Shown here: positions 45,592 to 54,423 of the stretch, one piece after another
Layout: the number at the start of each line of letters is the position of its first letter
How positions within the stretch are numbered: position 1 is the first letter of the stretch
Source of the DNA: Bradyrhizobium sp. SZCCT0148
GTDB lineage: Bacteria; Pseudomonadota; Alphaproteobacteria; Rhizobiales; Xanthobacteraceae
NCBI RefSeq assembly: GCF_018129985.1
Contig: NZ_JAFCKT010000001.1
Span: 620,001 to 684,000 of the forward strand
Length of the DNA: 64,000 nt
Reading direction: 5' to 3'
Made by a program: the position numbers and the translations under genes
Notes under the pieces: model-generated
Database searches by the model: none
Told to the model about the DNA's origin: nothing
What the model saw: only the letters and a program-made list of their open reading frames with translations

Positions 45592-46314
45592 ATGGATATC
45601 AAGAAATATGCCGCCGAGGCCATCGGCACTTTCTGGCTCACATTCGCCGGCTGCGGAAGCGCAGTGATTGCTGCGGGCTTCCCTGAGGTCGGAATCGGCC
45701 TGGTCGGCGTTTCCCTCGCATTCGGACTGAGCGTGGTCACCATGGTCTACGCGATCGGCCATATCTCGGGCTGCCATCTGAACCCGGCCGTCACGGTCGG
45801 GCTTGCTGCCGGCGGCCGTTTCCCCACCGGGCAGATCCTGCCCTATGTGATTGCGCAGGTGGCCGGCGCGATCATAGCCGCCTGGCTCCTCTACGTCATC
45901 GCGAGCGGGGCTCCCGGATTCGACGTCGGCAAGGGCTTCGCCTCCAACGGCTATGATACGCATTCGCCCGGCCAGTACAGCATGATCGTGTGCTTCCTCA
46001 CCGAGGTTGTGATGACCATGATGTTTCTGTTCATCATCATGGGCGCAACCCATGGACGCGCGCCCGCAGGCTTCGCGCCGCTCGCGATCGGGCTTGCGCT
46101 GGTGATGATCCATCTCGTCAGCATCCCCGTCACCAACACCTCGGTGAACCCGGCCCGCAGCACGGGCCCTGCGCTGTTCGTCGGTGGCTGGGCGACGGCT
46201 CAGCTCTGGCTGTTCTGGGTCGCACCGCTGATCGGTGGCGCGCTGGGCGGGGTGGTCTATCGCTGGCTCAGCGAGGAGCCCGCTGGAATCGTCGCAGGCG
46301 CGAAGACGGCGTAG
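45592..46314 (+). CDS. aqpZ: Aquaporin Z
   Basis: Water channel of the MIP family, 240 residues, six membrane helices. Both NPA motifs are present (HLNPAVTVG near residue 63 and [11 protein letters not shown] near residue 186), and the selectivity-filter Arg follows the second NPA. The start at 45592 was chosen because the helix 1 sequence ([20 protein letters not shown]) begins directly after; an upstream frame to 45517 is not family-like. It is divergent from rpsU. Confidence 0.95.
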   Translation: MDIKKYAAEAIGTFWLTFAGCGSAVIAAGFPEVGIGLVGVSLAFGLSVVTMVYAIGHISGCHLNPAVTVGLAAGGRFPTGQILPYVIAQVAGAIIAAWLLYVIASGAPGFDVGKGFASNGYDTHSPGQYSMIVCFLTEVVMTMMFLFIIMGATHGRAPAGFAPLAIGLALVMIHLVSIPVTNTSVNPARSTGPALFVGGWATAQLWLFWVAPLIGGALGGVVYRWLSEEPAGIVAGAKTA

Positions 46315-46322
46315 TCGCAAAG

Positions 46323-46350
46323 CGGGATCGCAGCGATTGCTGCGGTCCCG
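46323..46350 (+). terminator. Hairpin between aqpZ and purK
   Basis: CGGGATCGCAGC (46323-46334), loop GATT, GCTGCGGTCCCG (46339-46350) with one T-G wobble, 8 bases after the aqpZ stop and directly next to the convergent purK stop. It may end both transcripts. The tail TTACTTG is only weakly T-rich. Confidence 0.65.
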
Positions 46351-47457
46351 TTACTTGCCCGTGGTGGGACGCACTTCGGTGACGTGGCCCATCTTCCGGC
46401 CGGGGCGCGGCGCACCCTTGCCGTAGATGTGCACGGTCGCGCCCGGCACGCTCAGCCACTTCTCGTAATCGTTGATCTCATCGCCGATCAGATTGGTCAT
46501 GGTGACGACTTCGCCGTGGCGAACGGGCTTGCCGAGCGGCCAGCCGGCGATGGCGCGAATGTGCTGCTCGAACTGCGATACCGACGCGCCGTCCAGCGTC
46601 CAGTGCCCCGAATTATGCACGCGCGGCGCGATCTCGTTGACCAGCACCTTCGGGCCGGTGCCGTTGGCGAGCACGAACATCTCGACAGCGAGCACACCGA
46701 CATAGTCGAGTGCGCTTGCGATCTTGCCGGCGATGCTACGGGCTTCCGCGGCGAGCGCGTCGGGGATCCGGGCGGGCGCCCGGGATATCTTCAGAATGTG
46801 GTCGCGATGCTCGTTCTCGGTGACGTCGAAACACTCGACCTCGCCGGTGGCAGAGCGTGCGGCGATCACGGAGATCTCACGCTCGTAGGGCACGAAGGCT
46901 TCCAGGATCGCGGATTTGGTGGCAAGGCTGGTCCACACCTTGGCGATGTCGTCGCCCTCGCGGATGATGGCCTGGCCCTTGCCGTCATAACCGAAGCGGC
47001 GGGTCTTGAGCACGGCCGGAAGGCCGATCTTGGCGATCGCATCGCGCAGCGAGGACACCGAGGTGACGTCGGCATAGGCCGCGGTGCCGATGCCGAGCCG
47101 CGTCACGAAATCTTTCTCGGCGAGCCGGTCCTGGGTGGTCTCGAGGATCTTGCGGTTGGGCAGCACGGGTCGACGCGCGTCCAGCACCATCGCGGCGGCC
47201 GATGGCACGTTCTCGAATTCGTAGGTGATGACGTCGACGTCGTTGGCGAACAGTTCGAGCGCTTCGACATCGGCATATTCGGCGCAGGTCGCGTTCAATA
47301 CGACGTCGAAGGCCGGCGAGTCCGGATCGGGCGAGAACACCTGGCAGCGCAGGCCGAGCCGCGCCGCAGCCATGGCCAGCATTCGGCCCAATTGTCCGCC
47401 GCCGAGGATGCCGATGGTGTCACCGGGCTTCAGCTTCACCTGCCTGGTGTCGGTCAC
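46351..47457 (-). CDS. purK: 5-(carboxyamino)imidazole ribonucleotide synthase
   Basis: Uses ATP and bicarbonate to make N5-CAIR from AIR in purine synthesis. The 368-residue ATP-grasp enzyme has [20 protein letters not shown] at the N terminus, [16 protein letters not shown] for ATP binding, and [30 protein letters not shown] with the metal-binding Glu and Asn. Its ATG overlaps the purE stop (ATGA), so the two are translated together. Confidence 0.97.
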   Translation of the reverse strand: MTDTRQVKLKPGDTIGILGGGQLGRMLAMAAARLGLRCQVFSPDPDSPAFDVVLNATCAEYADVEALELFANDVDVITYEFENVPSAAAMVLDARRPVLPNRKILETTQDRLAEKDFVTRLGIGTAAYADVTSVSSLRDAIAKIGLPAVLKTRRFGYDGKGQAIIREGDDIAKVWTSLATKSAILEAFVPYEREISVIAARSATGEVECFDVTENEHRDHILKISRAPARIPDALAAEARSIAGKIASALDYVGVLAVEMFVLANGTGPKVLVNEIAPRVHNSGHWTLDGASVSQFEQHIRAIAGWPLGKPVRHGEVVTMTNLIGDEINDYEKWLSVPGATVHIYGKGAPRPGRKMGHVTEVRPTTGK

Positions 47458-47942
47458 GCCTTGTCCTCCGGACGCTCGGAGACCGCCTCGGTTTGCGCCT
47501 TGCGCCAGGCGGCGAGGCGATCGGCCAGGGCCGGGTCCGACAACGCCAGGACGGACGCCGCCAGTAGCGCGGCGTTGATCGCGCCGGCCTTGCCGATGGC
47601 GAGGGTACCGACCGGGATGCCGGCGGGCATCTGGACGATCGAATAGAGCGAGTCGAGGCCCTTGAGCGTCTTGGATTCGACGGGAACGCCGAACACTGGA
47701 AGCTCGGTCAGCGCCGCCGCCATGCCGGGCAGGTGTGCAGCGCCTCCGGCGCCGGCGATGATGACCTTGAACCCGGCAGCCTTGGCCCCCTTGGCGAAAG
47801 CAAAGAGGCGGTCGGGGGTGCGATGGGCCGAAACGATGCGGGTTTCGGCCGCAATGCCGAGCTCTGCCAGCGTGTCGGCGGCATGCCGCATCGTGTCCCA
47901 GTCCGACTGGCTTCCCATGATGATGGCGATCGGCGCGGTCAT
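47454..47942 (-). CDS. purE: N5-CAIR mutase
   Basis: Rearranges N5-CAIR to CAIR, the step after PurK. The 162-residue class I PurE has [12 protein letters not shown] at the N terminus (phosphate and ribose binding), [10 protein letters not shown] with the catalytic His, and [15 protein letters not shown]. The ATG at 47942 is the family start; the frame continues upstream without similarity. Confidence 0.97.
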   Translation of the reverse strand: MTAPIAIIMGSQSDWDTMRHAADTLAELGIAAETRIVSAHRTPDRLFAFAKGAKAAGFKVIIAGAGGAAHLPGMAAALTELPVFGVPVESKTLKGLDSLYSIVQMPAGIPVGTLAIGKAGAINAALLAASVLALSDPALADRLAAWRKAQTEAVSERPEDKA

Positions 47943-48083
47943 GACGTTAATTGTGCCTGAAAAACAGAAAGATAGGCCAGATTGACGGTTCCGGCCGGCG
48001 GCTCGCAAGGCGGTGGCAAGGAGAAGGGAATCCACTATCCTGTCTTGGTGAATCCCCGCAAGCCTTCATTGAGCAGGACGCCC

Positions 48084-48809
48084 ATGAAGAAACCAAAAAG
48101 GGCGGCCCCTGCGAAGGCCAAAAAGGGCCGGAAGACCAGCGCCGGCCGATCCAGAGCTGCCCCCCACCGGCTGACCAAGCGTCCGGCGAAGCCGGCGCGG
48201 CGCAGCGCGTCGGACGAGGATGGTGCCAAGAATAGCGTCAAGGCAACGATCCGGGACTTGCGGACCAAGCTCAAGCAGGCGCAACGACGGGTTGCGGAAC
48301 TCGAAGCTGCGGCCGACACCGATTTCCTTCTGGACATTCCGAACCGGCGCGGCTTCGAGCGCGAGCTGGCGCGCGCCATCGCCTACATGAAGCGCTATCG
48401 CGCCACTGGGGCGCTGATCGTGCTCGACGTCGATCGGTTGAAGCCGATCAACGATTCGTTTGGACATGGTGCAGGCGACGAGGTGCTCAAGGCGATTGCC
48501 ACCACGCTGACGCGGCAGGTCCGTGCCTCCGACGTGGTCGGGCGGCTCGGGGGCGACGAGTTCGCGCTGCTGCTCTGGAATCTCAGCGGGACCGACGCCA
48601 AGGCGAAGGCGGTTGCCTTCGAACAGGCGGTCGACGAATTGTCCTTTGTCTTTCGCGGCCAGCACGTGACCGCGGGCGCCTCCGCCGGTGTTGCGCTGCT
48701 GGGGGCGCAGTCCGATCCCGGCCGCGCCCTCGAGGAGGCGGATGCCGCCATGTATGTCCGCAAGGCGCAGCGGCGGCACGAGCCGCGGATCAGGCTGGTC
48801 GGCAGCTAA
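48084..48809 (+). CDS. Diguanylate cyclase (GGDEF), soluble
   Basis: A 241-residue protein with a strongly basic N terminus (about 1-45, KKPKRAAPAKAKKGRK type), a short coiled coil (about 50-72, RDLRTKLKQAQRRVAELEAA) and a GGDEF domain (about 75-235). The active motif LGGDEF is near residue 155 and an RxxD inhibitory site (RASD) lies five residues before it, so the enzyme is probably active and product-inhibited. There is no sensor domain; the coiled coil may mediate dimerisation. ATG at 48084 follows AGGACG. Divergent from purEK; its stop overlaps the end of the convergent small gene. Confidence 0.9.
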   Translation: MKKPKRAAPAKAKKGRKTSAGRSRAAPHRLTKRPAKPARRSASDEDGAKNSVKATIRDLRTKLKQAQRRVAELEAAADTDFLLDIPNRRGFERELARAIAYMKRYRATGALIVLDVDRLKPINDSFGHGAGDEVLKAIATTLTRQVRASDVVGRLGGDEFALLLWNLSGTDAKAKAVAFEQAVDELSFVFRGQHVTAGASAGVALLGAQSDPGRALEEADAAMYVRKAQRRHEPRIRLVGS

Positions 48810-49057
48810 AGCGCGCTGAGATCCGGCGGTACGGCACCGAACTTCCGCAGCAATTTTGCGTCGCCAAACTCGCCGGTCAGGGGATCGCCACTGCGGCTGA
48901 AGGCGACGGCGCCGATATGGCCGGCGCCGCGCGCCAGCATTTCCGCACGTCGCAGGGCGGCAGCCGATGTCTGACATTCCTCGGCCGCGCCTGCCACCGG
49001 CGAGCCGTCCTCGTCGGTCAGGAAGGGCAATGCAACGTAGTAGGTGACGTCGGGCAT
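48806..49057 (-). CDS. Hypothetical protein, 83 residues
   Basis: A small acidic protein (MPDVTYYVALPFLTDEDGSP, then ALRRAEMLARGAGHIGAVAFSR). No recognised domain; similar short proteins occur in Bradyrhizobium as far as I recall. It overlaps the end of the diguanylate cyclase gene by 4 bases and is followed upstream by another small gene on the same strand. Function unknown. Confidence 0.65.
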   Translation of the reverse strand: MPDVTYYVALPFLTDEDGSPVAGAAEECQTSAAALRRAEMLARGAGHIGAVAFSRSGDPLTGEFGDAKLLRKFGAVPPDLSAL

Positions 49058-49081
49058 GGTCGGCTCCGATGGGCTGACGGT

Positions 49082-49300
49082 TCAGCCAGCGCTGCTCTTG
49101 CTCCGCATCTTGCTGCGCGAAGTGTCTGGAATGCAGCCGGCGGAAATCGCCGCCTGCAATTCCTCCAGCTCGGCCTCGAGATATTCGTTGGCCATGATCA
49201 GCGCCTTGATGGTGCTGCGCAGATTGCCGTCACACATCGCGATCGCCTGATCGCAGGCCTGTTCGTAGTGGCTATTGTCGGGAGGGGCGGCTGGCGACAT
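49082..49300 (-). CDS. Hypothetical protein, 72 residues
   Basis: A short, mostly helical protein (CDQAIAMCDGNLRSTIKALI, EYLEAELEELQAAIS). The ATG follows GAGGAAA at good spacing. It is 24 bases before the 83-residue gene and probably in the same transcript. The regular Leu/Glu spacing suggests a coiled coil. Function unknown. Confidence 0.65.
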   Translation of the reverse strand: MSPAAPPDNSHYEQACDQAIAMCDGNLRSTIKALIMANEYLEAELEELQAAISAGCIPDTSRSKMRSKSSAG

Positions 49301-49414
49301 CTGCGTTTCCTCGTGCGTTCCAGGGGCGCGTTGGCTCTCAAATGTTCTTATTTTGTTCTTTTCGAGTCAAGCGGATTCCTTTTACCGTGGAGCGGTCACG
49401 CACACGTCTGCCGA

Positions 49415-49621
49415 TCAGGCGATGATGTCGGGGGTGATCTGGTCTTCGATGAACGCGATGCGGTCTCGCAACAACAGCTTGCGCTTCTTCAACCGCTGCA
49501 GCCGCAACAGGTCGGGGGCGGGCGATTGATGCAGTGCATCGATCGCCGCATCGAGGTCTCGGTGTTCCTGCTGCAACCGGGTGAGCTCGGCTTCGAGCTC
49601 ACGCTCGTCTTCATTGGTCAT
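49415..49621 (-). CDS. DUF465 (YdcH-like) protein
   Basis: A 68-residue helical-hairpin protein: ELEAELTRLQQEHRDLDAAID forms helix 1, LLRLQRLKKRKLLLRDRIAFIED helix 2, with the KKRKLLLRD block typical of DUF465. Function unknown. The frame extends upstream to 49723, but the ATG at 49621 fits the family. A second DUF465 gene lies at 49951. Confidence 0.85.
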   Translation of the reverse strand: MTNEDERELEAELTRLQQEHRDLDAAIDALHQSPAPDLLRLQRLKKRKLLLRDRIAFIEDQITPDIIA

Positions 49622-49950
49622 GTCTGCGGTGGCCGAAAACCGATAGGCGTGGGATGAAGGCTGTGGATGCCCTGTGGAAATTATCGTCCTTGCGCGGCGT
49701 GACCGCAAGCGATCTGCGACCATCGTACGCCGATCTCCAGCGAGATATTTCCGCTGATCGCTGCGGTGCTGCGCAAGCGCATTGATATCATGGATATTTC
49801 CCGTGCGGTTCCTTTACTCACGCTTCGTTACATATGAATTTTCAAAAATGAAGCTGCGACGACGGATACCCATCGACAGGACGAATCGGTGATGTAGACT
49901 TCGTTGTCCGGATCGAATCCTGAGGTTCAACCCTACCGAGGAGGTTTCGA
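49622..49950. other. Intergenic region between two DUF465 genes
   Basis: The 329 bases separate two divergent DUF465 genes and should hold both promoters. The AT-richer part at 49780-49850 contains TTCGTTACATATG and similar sequence. I see no gene or strong repeat. The last 12 bases are the ribosome binding site of the gene at 49951. Confidence 0.35.
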
Positions 49951-50130
49951 ATGACAATTCAGGCACATCTCGTTGAATTGGAGCGGAAGCACAAACTTCT
50001 CGAAAACGAATTGCACGATGCTCTCGTGCACCTTTCAACGGACGACCTGCAAATTGTTGAGTTGAAGCGCCGGAAGTTGATGGTCAAGGACCAGATCGAG
50101 CGTTTGAGGCACGGCGACACGCTCCACTAG
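49951..50130 (+). CDS. DUF465 (YdcH-like) small protein
   Basis: A 59-residue helical-hairpin protein: HLVELERKHKLLENELHDAL then LQIVELKRRKLMVKDQIERL, matching the DUF465 pattern including the LKRRKLMVKD block. A near-perfect ribosome binding site (GAGGAGG, 6 bases before the ATG) marks it as well translated. It has a very short second half. A paralogue lies at 49415-49621 on the other strand. Function unknown. Confidence 0.88.
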   Translation: MTIQAHLVELERKHKLLENELHDALVHLSTDDLQIVELKRRKLMVKDQIERLRHGDTLH

Positions 50131-50294
50131 CAACCCCCGTAACAGTGTTGAGTTGATCATACCTTGTCTCACAGGGGTGGGAGCTTTTGCGCTCATCCCT
50201 GCCTTAAGGTGCGCACCGTGCAGAGACGTCTGCGCGGTGCTTAATTTTGGCGGAACGCGTAGTCTTGCCGCGAGCCGCCTCGCTCGAAAACGCT

Positions 50295-51398
50295 TCAGAT
50301 TTCCGCGAGCTCGGCGACGTGATCTGCGATCGCGAGCGACGACGTCAATCCCGGCGATTCGATGCCGAACAGGTTGATCAGGCCGGCGACGCCGTGATCG
50401 CGCGGGCCCTGCATCAGGAAATCCTGCGTCGCGACCGCGGGCGGTACGATCTTCGGCCGGATACCCGAATAGCTCGGCATCAACGCGCCGTCAGGCAGCG
50501 TCGGCCAGTATTTGCGGATCGCCGGGTAGAACCGCTCGGCGCGTGACGGGTCGACTTCGTAATCGATCGTTTCGATCCACTCGACGTCAGGGCCGAAGCG
50601 CGCCTGCCCAGCCATGTCCAGCGTCAGATGCACGCCGAGCCCGCCTGGTTCGGGCACCGGATAGATCAGGCGCGAGAACGGCGCCTTGGCGTTGCAGCTG
50701 AAGTAATTTCCTTTGGCGAGATAGGCGCGTGGAATGCGGTCCAGCGGCATGCCGTCGATATTGCGCGCCACGTGGGTCGCCGAGAGTCCCGCAGCGTTGA
50801 CGAGGAGGCTGCATTGCAGCGTCATCGGCGCCTCGCCGCCGGCGTCGATCTCGATCAGGCCGTTCGCAGCCCTGGCGCGGACCAGCGGCGTGTAAAACGC
50901 GAACGCCGCGCCGGCTTCCTCGGCCTCGCCGCGCAGCGAGAGCATGTAGGCGTGGCTGTCGATGATCCCCGTCGATGGCGACAGCAGCGCGGCGTCGCAG
51001 GCCAGCGCCGGCTCGAGCGCGCGTGCCGCCTCGCCCGTCAGCAGCTGCATGTCGAGCACGCCATTGGCCTCGGCATGCGCCTTGATCGATTGCAGCTTCT
51101 CGGTCTCCTTCGGGCTGGTCGCAACGATCAGCTTGCCGCAATTCCTGTGCGGGATGCCGCGCTCGGCGCAATAGCGGTAGAGCGCGTGCTTGCCGTCGAC
51201 GCACATGCGCGCCATCCAGCTCCCGGCGCGGTAGTAGATGCCGGCGTGGATCACCTCGCTGTTGCGCGAAGAGGTGATGGTGCCGATCGCCTCGGCCTCC
51301 TCGAGCACGATGACCTCGCGCCCAGCCTGCGCAAGCTTTCGAGCCACCGCGAGCCCGACCACGCCGGCTCCGATGACGACGCAATCGACCCTATCCAT
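50295..51398 (-). CDS. FAD-dependent oxidoreductase, L-2-hydroxyglutarate oxidase-like
   Basis: A 367-residue DAO-family flavoprotein. The FAD motif [18 protein letters not shown] is at the N terminus, followed by [21 protein letters not shown], which matches the LhgO-type group, and [18 protein letters not shown] in the middle. It may oxidise L-2-hydroxyglutarate to 2-oxoglutarate. The start at 51398 puts the FAD motif 4 residues from the N terminus; upstream codons are not family-like. Substrate is inferred. It is divergent from the PAS-GGDEF-EAL gene. Confidence 0.85.
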   Translation of the reverse strand: MDRVDCVVIGAGVVGLAVARKLAQAGREVIVLEEAEAIGTITSSRNSEVIHAGIYYRAGSWMARMCVDGKHALYRYCAERGIPHRNCGKLIVATSPKETEKLQSIKAHAEANGVLDMQLLTGEAARALEPALACDAALLSPSTGIIDSHAYMLSLRGEAEEAGAAFAFYTPLVRARAANGLIEIDAGGEAPMTLQCSLLVNAAGLSATHVARNIDGMPLDRIPRAYLAKGNYFSCNAKAPFSRLIYPVPEPGGLGVHLTLDMAGQARFGPDVEWIETIDYEVDPSRAERFYPAIRKYWPTLPDGALMPSYSGIRPKIVPPAVATQDFLMQGPRDHGVAGLINLFGIESPGLTSSLAIADHVAELAEI

Positions 51399-51600
51399 GG
51401 CTGTGCAGGACGTGTGCTGGAAACGCCGGTGGCATCCGGCCTGGAGAGAATGGCGCGGGGCCATTTTCCGTTAAGGAAGAATTTATCATGTCAGGGCAAT
51501 TGCCGTATTTCACGTCACATTTTTCCGTTGCGCGTACAGGCGTTTACCCGATCCAAACCCGTGAAGCCAGACAATCCAACGTTGAAATCGCGGGTGGCTG

Positions 51601-54285
51601 ATGGCTGAGAAGAACTGGCATGAGGGCAGCACGCTTCCGATTGCTGTGCAGGCCGTTGTGTGCCTCGCCGGCACGGTTGCGCCCGCGCGCGCCGTTGCGC
51701 TGTCGGACAGCTTCGCCGCGCCGAGCTATCTTGGCGAGCTCGATCCCAACGTGGTCTGGGAAGTCCTGATCGCGGGAATCGTCGTCTGTGCCTTCCTCGC
51801 CGCGATCGCGCTGTGGATCCATTCCTCGCTGCGCCGGACCCGGCGCTTGCAGCTCCGGCGCAACGCCTTCGTCTCCTCCGCCATGAACAATCTCAACCAG
51901 GGCGTGGTGATGACGGATGCGCAGCGCCGCATCATCTTCTGCAACGACCGTTATCTCGAGATCTATGGACTGAAGCGGTCGGACCTCTGGGCCGACATGA
52001 ACGGCTATGAGCTTCTGGAGCTGCGACGCAAGCGAGGCGTGCTTGCCGCCTCCGATGACGAGTTCTACGAGAAGGCGGCCAGCCCCAACGGTCTGATCAC
52101 CGAGCTGCCGGACGGGCGGGCCATCCTGGTGAAATATTTCGTGCTGCCGAACGGCGGCTCGGTGGCGACCCATCTGGATGTCAGCGAGCAGCGCAAACTG
52201 TCCCGACAGCTCGCCTCGACCAAGCAGTTCCTCGAGACGGTGCTGGACAACGTGCCGGCCTGCGTGGCTGCAAAGAACATCGAGGACGGCCGCTACATCT
52301 TCGCCAACAGCGCCTATGAGCGGTTCTGGGGGTTCTCGCGCGATCACGTCGTCGGCAAGAATGCGCGCGAACTGTTCGAGTCCGTCTCGGCGGCCAGCAT
52401 CGAGGCAACCGACCGGGCGGCGCTCAATTCACCGGACGGCCAGTTCCGCAACGAATTCGAGGTCGATCGTGGCGGCGAGCGGCGTCTGGTCGCCTCGATC
52501 CGGATCGTGGTCCGCAACGAGAGCAACAAGCCCGAATTCCTGATGCTCGTGTTCGAGGACATCACCGACCGCCGCTCGCTGTCGAAGGAGCTGGAGAGCA
52601 CCAAGAAGTTCCTCGAGCTGGTGGTCGACAACATCCCGGTGGCGTTGATCGTCGAACAGGTCAAGGACGGCCGCTATCTGCTTGCCAATCGCAGCGCCGA
52701 GACGATCCTCAACCGCCGGCGCGAGGAAGCGACCGGCCTGACCGCTTCGGACATCTTCAATCCCAAGGAAGCCAAGCTGATCATCGCGCGCGACGAAGCC
52801 GCGATCAGGAAACGCGGGATGATCTCCGAGGAGCACCCGATCTCGACCAAGGCGGGCTTGCGCCTGTTCCTGACGCGCCGCGCCACCGTGGTCAACGAAG
52901 CCGGCGAGCCGCAATATCTGATCAAGACTCACGAGGACGTCACCGACCGCCGCCAGACCGAGTCGCGCATGGCGCACATGGCGTATCACGACGGCCTCAC
53001 CGACCTGCCGAACCGCGCCGCCTTCCTGCAGGCGCTGAACCAGATGATCGAGGCCTGCGAAGGCACCGGCGAGGAGTTCGCGGTCCTCTCGATCGACCTC
53101 GACGGCCTCAAGGAGGTCAACGACGTCTTCGGCCACGCGCTCGGCGACAAGCTCCTGATCGAGGTCGCGCAGCGGCTGCAGGACGTGGCGCGGGGCGGCC
53201 TTGTCGCGCGCCTGTCCGGCGACGAGTTCGGGCTCATCATCGACGGCAAGCAGCCTGAGGCCGGCCTCGCGCTGGCGCAGCATGTCGGCGAAGCCGTCTC
53301 CCGGGATTTCCATATCGACGGCCGCCCGGTGCGCGCCGGCGTGACCACCGGCATGTCGATCTTCCCGCATAACGGCACCGACGGCGCGTCTTTGCTCGCC
53401 AATGCCGGTGCGGCGCTGTTCCGCGCCAAGCAGAAGTCGCGGGGCACGATCAGCCTCTACCAGCCGGAGATGGACCAGCAGATCCGCGATCGCCGCGTGC
53501 TGCACCAGGACCTCTCGGTGGCGATCAAGAACGGCGAACTCTCGCTGGCGTTTCAGCCGCAGGGTGTCGCGGGCCACAGCGTCCCCGAGAGCGAGATCAT
53601 CGGCTTCGAGGCGCTGGCGCGCTGGCAGCACCCGGTGCGCGGCCAGGTCTCGCCGGCCGAATTCATACCGATCGCCGAGGAGAGCGGCCTGATCGTCGAG
53701 ATGGGCGAATGGATCCTGCGCGAGGCCTGCCGCGAGGCAGCGTCCTGGCCGAAGCCGCTCCAGGTCGCGGTCAACCTGTCGCCGGCGCAGTTCATGCACG
53801 GCGACGTGGTCGGGCTGGTCCATTCGATCCTGATCGAGACCGGGCTTGCGCCCGGCCGGCTCGAACTGGAGATCACCGAGGGCGTGCTGATTGAGGATTT
53901 CGACCGGGGCCTTGCGCTGCTGCGCCGCCTCAAGGCGCTCGGCGTGCGCATCTCCATGGACGATTTCGGCAGCGGATATTCCTCGCTGAGCTACCTCCAG
54001 GCGTTCCCGTTCGACAAGATCAAGATCGACCGGGCCTTCATCATCAATCTCGGCCGCAACCCGCAATCGGCTGCGATCGTTCGCGCGGTGATCGATCTTG
54101 GCCACGGCCTTGAAATGTCGATCGTCGCCGAGGGCGTCGAGACCATCGAGCAACTTGTGTTCCTGGCCAAGGAAGGCTGCGACGGCGTGCAGGGCTATCT
54201 GCTCGGCAAGCCGCTGCCGATCGGAAAGTATGCCGGGCTCGTCGGCCGCGCTGAGATCATGGAGCTTGCGCTCAAGACCGGCTGA
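51601..54285 (+). CDS. PAS-PAS-PAS-GGDEF-EAL signalling protein
   Basis: An 894-residue protein with a hydrophobic segment at about 15-33, a membrane helix at about 52-75, three PAS-like domains (about 85-200, 205-325, 330-455), GGDEF (about 460-620) and EAL (about 640-885). The GGDEF site reads SGDEF and no RxxD lies at the inhibitory position, so cyclase activity may be reduced. EAL is complete: FEALARW, VNLSPAQF, EITEGVL, DDFGSGYSSLSYL, KIKIDRAF and VAEGVET, so phosphodiesterase activity is likely, with PAS and GGDEF acting as sensors or regulators. Confidence 0.92.
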   Translation: MAEKNWHEGSTLPIAVQAVVCLAGTVAPARAVALSDSFAAPSYLGELDPNVVWEVLIAGIVVCAFLAAIALWIHSSLRRTRRLQLRRNAFVSSAMNNLNQGVVMTDAQRRIIFCNDRYLEIYGLKRSDLWADMNGYELLELRRKRGVLAASDDEFYEKAASPNGLITELPDGRAILVKYFVLPNGGSVATHLDVSEQRKLSRQLASTKQFLETVLDNVPACVAAKNIEDGRYIFANSAYERFWGFSRDHVVGKNARELFESVSAASIEATDRAALNSPDGQFRNEFEVDRGGERRLVASIRIVVRNESNKPEFLMLVFEDITDRRSLSKELESTKKFLELVVDNIPVALIVEQVKDGRYLLANRSAETILNRRREEATGLTASDIFNPKEAKLIIARDEAAIRKRGMISEEHPISTKAGLRLFLTRRATVVNEAGEPQYLIKTHEDVTDRRQTESRMAHMAYHDGLTDLPNRAAFLQALNQMIEACEGTGEEFAVLSIDLDGLKEVNDVFGHALGDKLLIEVAQRLQDVARGGLVARLSGDEFGLIIDGKQPEAGLALAQHVGEAVSRDFHIDGRPVRAGVTTGMSIFPHNGTDGASLLANAGAALFRAKQKSRGTISLYQPEMDQQIRDRRVLHQDLSVAIKNGELSLAFQPQGVAGHSVPESEIIGFEALARWQHPVRGQVSPAEFIPIAEESGLIVEMGEWILREACREAASWPKPLQVAVNLSPAQFMHGDVVGLVHSILIETGLAPGRLELEITEGVLIEDFDRGLALLRRLKALGVRISMDDFGSGYSSLSYLQAFPFDKIKIDRAFIINLGRNPQSAAIVRAVIDLGHGLEMSIVAEGVETIEQLVFLAKEGCDGVQGYLLGKPLPIGKYAGLVGRAEIMELALKTG

Positions 54286-54423
54286 AGCGTCTTCGAGCGA
54301 CGTGGCCGCCGGTTCTCGTCAAGAAAATGCGTCAGAACCAGAATCCAGGGCCCCGTTCCGATTTCATCGGCGCGGAAATGGCTCTAGTGATGATGGAGCG
54401 CTTTGCTCCTTCTCGACGGCTTC

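Noticed and set aside
49917..49940. GGTTCAACCC near 49925, like a tRNA T-loop
   Set aside because: No acceptor, anticodon or D-arm pairing around it; it is next to the ribosome binding site of a DUF465 gene.
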